This document shows positions 18,195-22,111 of a stretch of 22,111 nt of DNA, piece by piece. The translations under genes were made by a program, and so were the position numbers. Origin of the DNA: Intoshia linei (Eukaryota; Orthonectida; Rhopaluridae); NCBI GenBank assembly GCA_001642005.1, contig LWCA01000611.1, positions 1 through 22,111 on the forward strand, given 5' to 3'. Numbering within the stretch: position 1 is the stretch's first letter; each line of letters starts with the position of its first letter. Below the pieces are notes generated by a model. That model saw nothing but the letters and a program-made list of their open reading frames with translations. It did no database searches and had not been told where the DNA came from.

Positions 18195-18564
18195 CAGTAG
18201 AAGCTATTCATAAAAACACTTTTTTGGTGTTGTAATGGAAAATGTAAACGTTAATATTATCATCTGGATTATTATATTTTAAAAATAATGCATAACGACA
18301 CACAAAATAATTAGTTATTTATTTAAATTTAATTTTATTTTACAAAGTCAACAATGCACAATACAATTTAAACAGTAAAAAATGTATTTTAGTTACTAAA
18401 AAATAGATGCGTTACCTATGATGTGTCACTTATAAGTCTTATGGGATGATTTAATTGTTGTACTATGCGAAGTTATTTTCTATACATTTACTATGGAAAA
18501 TGTTACAATTGAACATCACTTTTCAACGTGTTGTAATGTAAAATGTTATGAATAGCGTCTACAG
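18195..18564. mobile_element. TA-target MITE (pogo/Tc1-like), 370 bp
   Basis: CAGTAGAAGCTATTCATAA (18195-18213) and the complement of 18546-18564, CTGTAGACGCTATTCATAA, match at 17 of 19 positions. Both ends are flanked directly by TA (18193-18194 and 18565-18566), the target of the Tc1/mariner/pogo group; CAGT starts are frequent in pogo-like elements. Just inside the ends, a direct repeat GTGTTGTAATG[GT]AAAATGT occurs at 18227-18245 and 18528-18546. No coding capacity. Confidence 0.72.
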
Positions 18565-18624
18565 TATACTAGGTTGACTGTAATGTACTACATTATACAA
18601 TATATTTAATACAGTATTATATTT

Positions 18625-19283
18625 ATTTATTGGAAATGTGTAGACGTTCAATGCACATTTTTTTTGAAATTGTAGGACCAATATTTATATTTTCAATTTT
18701 TATTTTAATCGAAATATTGGTTGATAATATATTAAAAATTATTTTTTATCGGGAATGCGTAGATTTCTGGGGTTGAAATTCTGTATTTATATCAAATGGA
18801 ATAAGCTCTATCGGAATAATTTTTTTTTTAATTTCCGGACTTTTAATTACTTCACTTTTATTTGTTAATAAAATATTTCGGAAAAAAATGTATGAATATT
18901 AAAATACTTTTTTGACCGTGAAGACGTCACGTATTCAGATTGAAATTTTCTGTGTGTGTTAACAGGATACAACTGTACCACCAGTAAATTTTTTGAAATT
19001 CTAGGGCTATTTTCATTAAAAAAAGAAAATTATTTTGTGGTTTTGGCCCTGAAGATATATTTTTTTCAATTCTCCAATTCGTTTGATTTTCAAAAAAAGG
19101 ACAATTGGGTTTTTTGACCCGTAAGATGTGAGTTTGGGATGTTGAAATTTATTTTTCTAAGACCCTCAGAAAAAAAACTGTAATTGAAATGTGAACTTTA
19201 TAAAATTCTAAGACTGATAGTTATTGAAATAAACGGTAACACACACAGACAACAAATATTGCAAAGCATATTATATAAGGATT
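18625..19283 (-). repeat. dispersed repeat family, copy C
   Basis: This is the reverse complement of copies A and B, with GTTAACAGGATACAACTGTACCACC, TGACCCGTAAGATGTGAG and TCTAAGACTGATAG as landmarks. Head motifs lie at 18914, 19045 and 19116. The first spacing is 131 bp but the second only 71, so about 63 bp has been lost from one monomer. The outer part (18625-18800, with AATGCGTAGATTTCTGG) is shared with copies E and F and is the longest version of the repeat seen here. Confidence 0.8.
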
Positions 19284-19399
19284 ATTATATATTATATTAT
19301 ATGCATTGTATTGTAGTATAGATATATAATATATAAGTGTAAATTCAAACAGTTTCATTGTTTTGCATTGTTATTTTCGTCATACTTTAGAAAAGTAAA
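19284..19399. other. TA-rich low-complexity DNA and 5' flank of a candidate exon
   Basis: ATTATATATTATATT-type microsatellite, then a stretch leading to an AAAATGG start context at 19400. Confidence 0.35.
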
Positions 19400-19449
19400 A
19401 TGGATAATTTCAATGCTTTGGAAATTTGTTTAAAGCTATCCAGAGATTG
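19400..19449 (+). CDS. possible isolated first coding exon (low support)
   Basis: A start codon in the context GTAAAATGG opens a 50-nt stretch reading MDNFNALEICLKLSRD, followed by a good donor, GTATGT, at 19450. The continuing frame stops soon after, as an intron would. No second exon was found before the hAT element at 20248, and it sits between repeat copies C and E, so it may be a relic or chance. No family is recognised. Confidence 0.18.
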
Positions 19450-19674
19450 GTATGTTTATTGTTAGTATTTAAAATAATCGCTAATGGTCTTACATTTTTA
19501 AGCGTACTTTGGGAAAGTCTTTTTTATCTCATTTTTAATTTTAAACCGCATAAAGTTGAATGTAATTGATAAAAATTTGCTCCAAATATTTAAGATAAGG
19601 TACCAATTTTTGTTTTTTACATTTCTGGGACGGTCAGTTTTCGGGGAAAAAAACGAAGCAATCAATTTATGAGA
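19450..19674. other. gene-free spacer
   Basis: Nothing recognised. The minus-strand frame at 19498-19716 overlaps the start of repeat copy E and has no domain. Confidence 0.35.
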
Positions 19675-20239
19675 TTTCCACCAATATTTCTTTATTGGAA
19701 ACGTGTTGTCGTTCAATACAAATTTTTTTTTGAAATTGTAGTATGAATATTTTTAATTTTAATTTAAACAGTTGAAAAATATTGCTTTATAATATATTAA
19801 AAGTTATTTTCACCGCGAATACGTAAATTTTATGGTCTTGAAATTTTGTATTCATAAAAATGCAATAAGCTGTATCAAAATAATCATTTTTTTTTTAATT
19901 TTAGTGGCGTTATTATTTCACATTTTTTGTTTTACAATATAGTTTCCAAATAAAAAAAATGAATACTACACTTCTTTTTTGACCGTGAAGGCATCAATTT
20001 GTCAGATTGATATTTTTTGACTGGATTAACTGGACATATCTGTATCAGCTGTAATTTTAACTTTTTTTATTTAAAATTCTAAGACTATTTTCATTTTTTA
20101 AAAAAAAGATAATCTGAAGTTTTTATCGTGAAGATGCACTTTTTGAGGTTTACATTTATGATTATGCTTATGATTTTAAAAATTATCTCAGAATTTATGT
20201 TTTATAAAATTTTAGAACACATTTCATTTTTAAAACAGG
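19675..20239 (-). repeat. dispersed repeat family, copy E
   Basis: It starts like copy C (TTATTGGAAACGTGT...CGTTCAATAC) and carries TTTTTTGACCGTGAAGGCATCA (head at 19981) and a second head at 20124, about 143 bp later. The landmark GGATTAACTGGACATATCTGTA is a diverged form of the GTTAACAGGATACAACTGTA of copy C. It ends next to the hAT element at 20248. The frame at 20128-20340 is a by-product. Confidence 0.65.
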
Positions 20240-20247
20240 GTATAAAG

Positions 20248-22111
20248 CATTGGTTCTTAACCGGGGGCATAATCAATTTTTGGGGGTTCACAGAGCTATT
20301 TTCAGTTTTTTTTAATTACATTAATAAAGTAATTAGCTAAAAATTAATTAATTAATTTTTTACGACTGATTTATTTTTTAATTGCAACATTTTGCATTTT
20401 TTTTCGTTATCAAATTGATTGACAAATCAAAGATTTGTAAAATATAAATTTATAAAATTGACGTCAAAAATATGAATATAAATTATTTTTTTAAAATGTA
20501 GATTAATTACTAAGGCAATAATTCATCCGATTCGGATGTAATAAACTTTTATAAAATGGTGAGATTAACATACATAATTGTATTTGAAAAATAAATTAAT
20601 CTAGCGGTTGTCTAGTTTATTTCTGGAAACTACTTTTCTCTGTAGTTATTACTTATTGAACGTTAATTGATCATTGCATTTATTCACACAACCTTAAATT
20701 AAATTAAATAATTATACAAATTTTATTTGTAATTGTATTAATTATGTATTTTCAACTTTGCTAAGGTATACAAATTTATGTATTTCAATATATAAATTAT
20801 CATAGAATTGTTAACATATTCTAAGGATGCCTAAAAGAAGACAATGGAAGGATGATTATGTATAATTTGGTTTTACATGTCGTAAAGATGCAGATGGAAC
20901 CGAAAAACCTCAGTGCATTTACTGTTTGACCGTTTTATGCAATGATAGCATGAAGGCAAGCCGCCTACGTAATCATAAGAATATAAAACACTCAAACATC
21001 AATGACAGTGTTGAAGTTATTACTCGAAAGAGAACACGTTTCGATATAAGTGGAACAGTTGATAAATTTATCATTTCTTCTCAATGTAATAAAATTTTGG
21101 AGGCATCATATCATGTTGATTACATGATTTCTAAACAAAAAAAGCCTTATACCATTGGAGAAACGTTGATCAAACCCTGTGCTCTTAAAATGACAGAGCT
21201 TGTACTGGGCGAAAAACAAAAAGAGGCACTTAAATTAATTCCTTTGTCAAATAATGTCATTTGTAAAAGAATTAAAAATTTATCAGAAGATATCGAACCT
21301 AAAGTTGTGGATGAAATGCGAAAAAGCCCAGTAAAATTTAGTTTACAGTTGGACGAATCTTCTGATGTTGCTCTAATTAGCCAACTTCTTGTGTTTGCAA
21401 AATATGTTGTGAATGATAAAATTCAGGAGGAATATGTTTTGTGAGCCATTAAATAAAACTACAAGAGGAATTGATGTATTCGAAATAATTAAAAAATTCT
21501 TTGATAAACATAATTTAAATTGGTACGAAAAATTGGGATATATATGTACTAATGGTGCACCTTCTATGCTGGGTAATAATTCGGGATTTGCTGATTTAAT
21601 AAAAAAAGAAAATCCGAGTATTGTTGTTACTCACTGCATTCTACACAGGCATGCATTAGTTTCCAGAAGTTTACCACTCAATTTTAAAGATGTGATAAAT
21701 TCTATAGTTAAAACCGTGAATTTCATAAAAGGGCGTGCATTGAACTATCGTCTTTTTCAACAATTTCTTTATTGATTTGAATAGTGAAAGTAATGTTTTA
21801 TTATATCACACCGAATTTCGGTGGCTTTCTTGTGGACGTGTATTAGCCAGAGTATTTCAACTGCGGAACGAGATAGCTGAATTTCTCTCAACAAAAAATT
21901 TTATCGATTCACAGTTTTGTATATCATTGGCGTATCTTGTTGATATATTTACAGAACTAAATAATGTTAATACTTCCATTCAAGGTGGAAATACCAATTT
22001 GATTTGTGCCAATGAGAAAATTCAGTCATTTATCATAAAATTAAAACTTTGGATTTGAATGATTTTAGTGGAGTCTAGTAAAACAGAATTCAAATCCTTT
22101 GAAATTTTCTT
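20248..22111 (+). mobile_element. hAT element with BED-finger transposase, left end and body
   Basis: The left terminus reads CATTGGTTCTTAACCGGGGG at 20248, close to the CAGTGGTTCTTAACCGG-type end of hAT elements with ZBED/SCAND3-like transposases, followed by TTTTTGGGGGTTCACAGAGC. The 8 bp before it is GTATAAAG. The transposase pseudogene begins at 20827. The right end lies beyond the window, so the duplication cannot be checked. 20341-20826 is AT-rich 5' untranslated DNA of the element with nothing else recognised. Confidence 0.68.
20827..22111 (+). pseudogene. hAT transposase (ZBED/SCAND3/FAM200-like), broken, runs off the window
   Basis: The likely original start is ATG at 20827 (MPKRRQWKDDYV), followed by an in-frame TAA at 20863-20865 and then FGF and a BED-type zinc finger, PQCIYC...LRNHKNIKH. 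The catalytic region follows with SLQLDESSDVALISQLLVFA, whose DE-S segment resembles the first acidic site. A frameshift near 21440 (after EEYV) leads to CEPLNKTTRGIDVFE, CTNGAPSMLGNNSGF and VVTHCILHRHALV, hallmarks of this hAT group. A second shift near 21770 leads to DLNSESNVLLYHTEFRWLSCGRVL. A TGA at 22056-22058 interrupts the third frame, which then stays open to the end of the window. With two stops and two frameshifts it cannot encode a transposase, yet the motifs are well preserved, so the decay looks fairly recent. Confidence 0.85.

Noticed and set aside
1-22111. Prokaryotic-type systems (CRISPR, toxin-antitoxin, phage, operons) or a novel multi-gene cassette
   Set aside because: Genes are intron-split and isolated, no regularly spaced direct repeats with unique spacers exist, and the dispersed ~135-bp repeats have no spacer structure.

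Overview
The window looks like nuclear DNA of an insect, most probably a sap-sucking hemipteran such as an aphid. It is extremely AT-rich, its genes are split by short GT...AG introns, and it is crowded with decayed piggyBac, hAT and TA-target DNA transposons. No RNA gene, CRISPR array or prokaryote-type operon is visible. The species is an inference from composition and gene style, not proven.

Layout. 1-2599: almost featureless AT-rich DNA with one fossil hAT transposase C-terminus (324-443). 2600-6065: a partial but open major-facilitator transporter gene of SLC46/proton-coupled folate transporter type (3919-5580, two exons; the first two membrane helices were not found), bracketed by two same-orientation copies of a dispersed repeat. 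6066-9126: non-coding, with a third, more diverged copy of that repeat (about 135-bp internal period), a hAT-like end, and, about 350 bp before the next gene, an 11+1+11 bp palindrome centred on TGACTCA. 9127-14227: a complete five-exon SIAH-type RING E3 ubiquitin ligase gene (297 codons) with all zinc ligands. Its last intron is about 3.9 kb and holds an internally deleted piggyBac element in antisense (TTAA-flanked), a second broken piggyBac transposase in sense, and a broken hAT transposase C-terminus. 14647-17205: a possible small three-exon gene of unknown function (126 codons, all junctions phase 0), whose first intron holds a 110-bp tandem repeat and another copy of the dispersed repeat split by a hAT-type MITE. 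17432-18564: two more MITEs, one hAT-type with an 8-bp target duplication and one with a TA duplication. 18625-20239: two minus-orientation copies of the dispersed repeat with a tiny candidate exon between them. 20248-22111: a hAT element with a BED-finger transposase, broken by two stops and two frameshifts and running off the window.

The likely working genes (SIAH-like ligase, SLC46-like transporter, perhaps the three-exon gene) have no evident functional link. The most informative structures are the repeat family with its nested insertion, the transposon-filled SIAH intron, and the truncated transporter between repeats. I found no convincing new multi-gene system.
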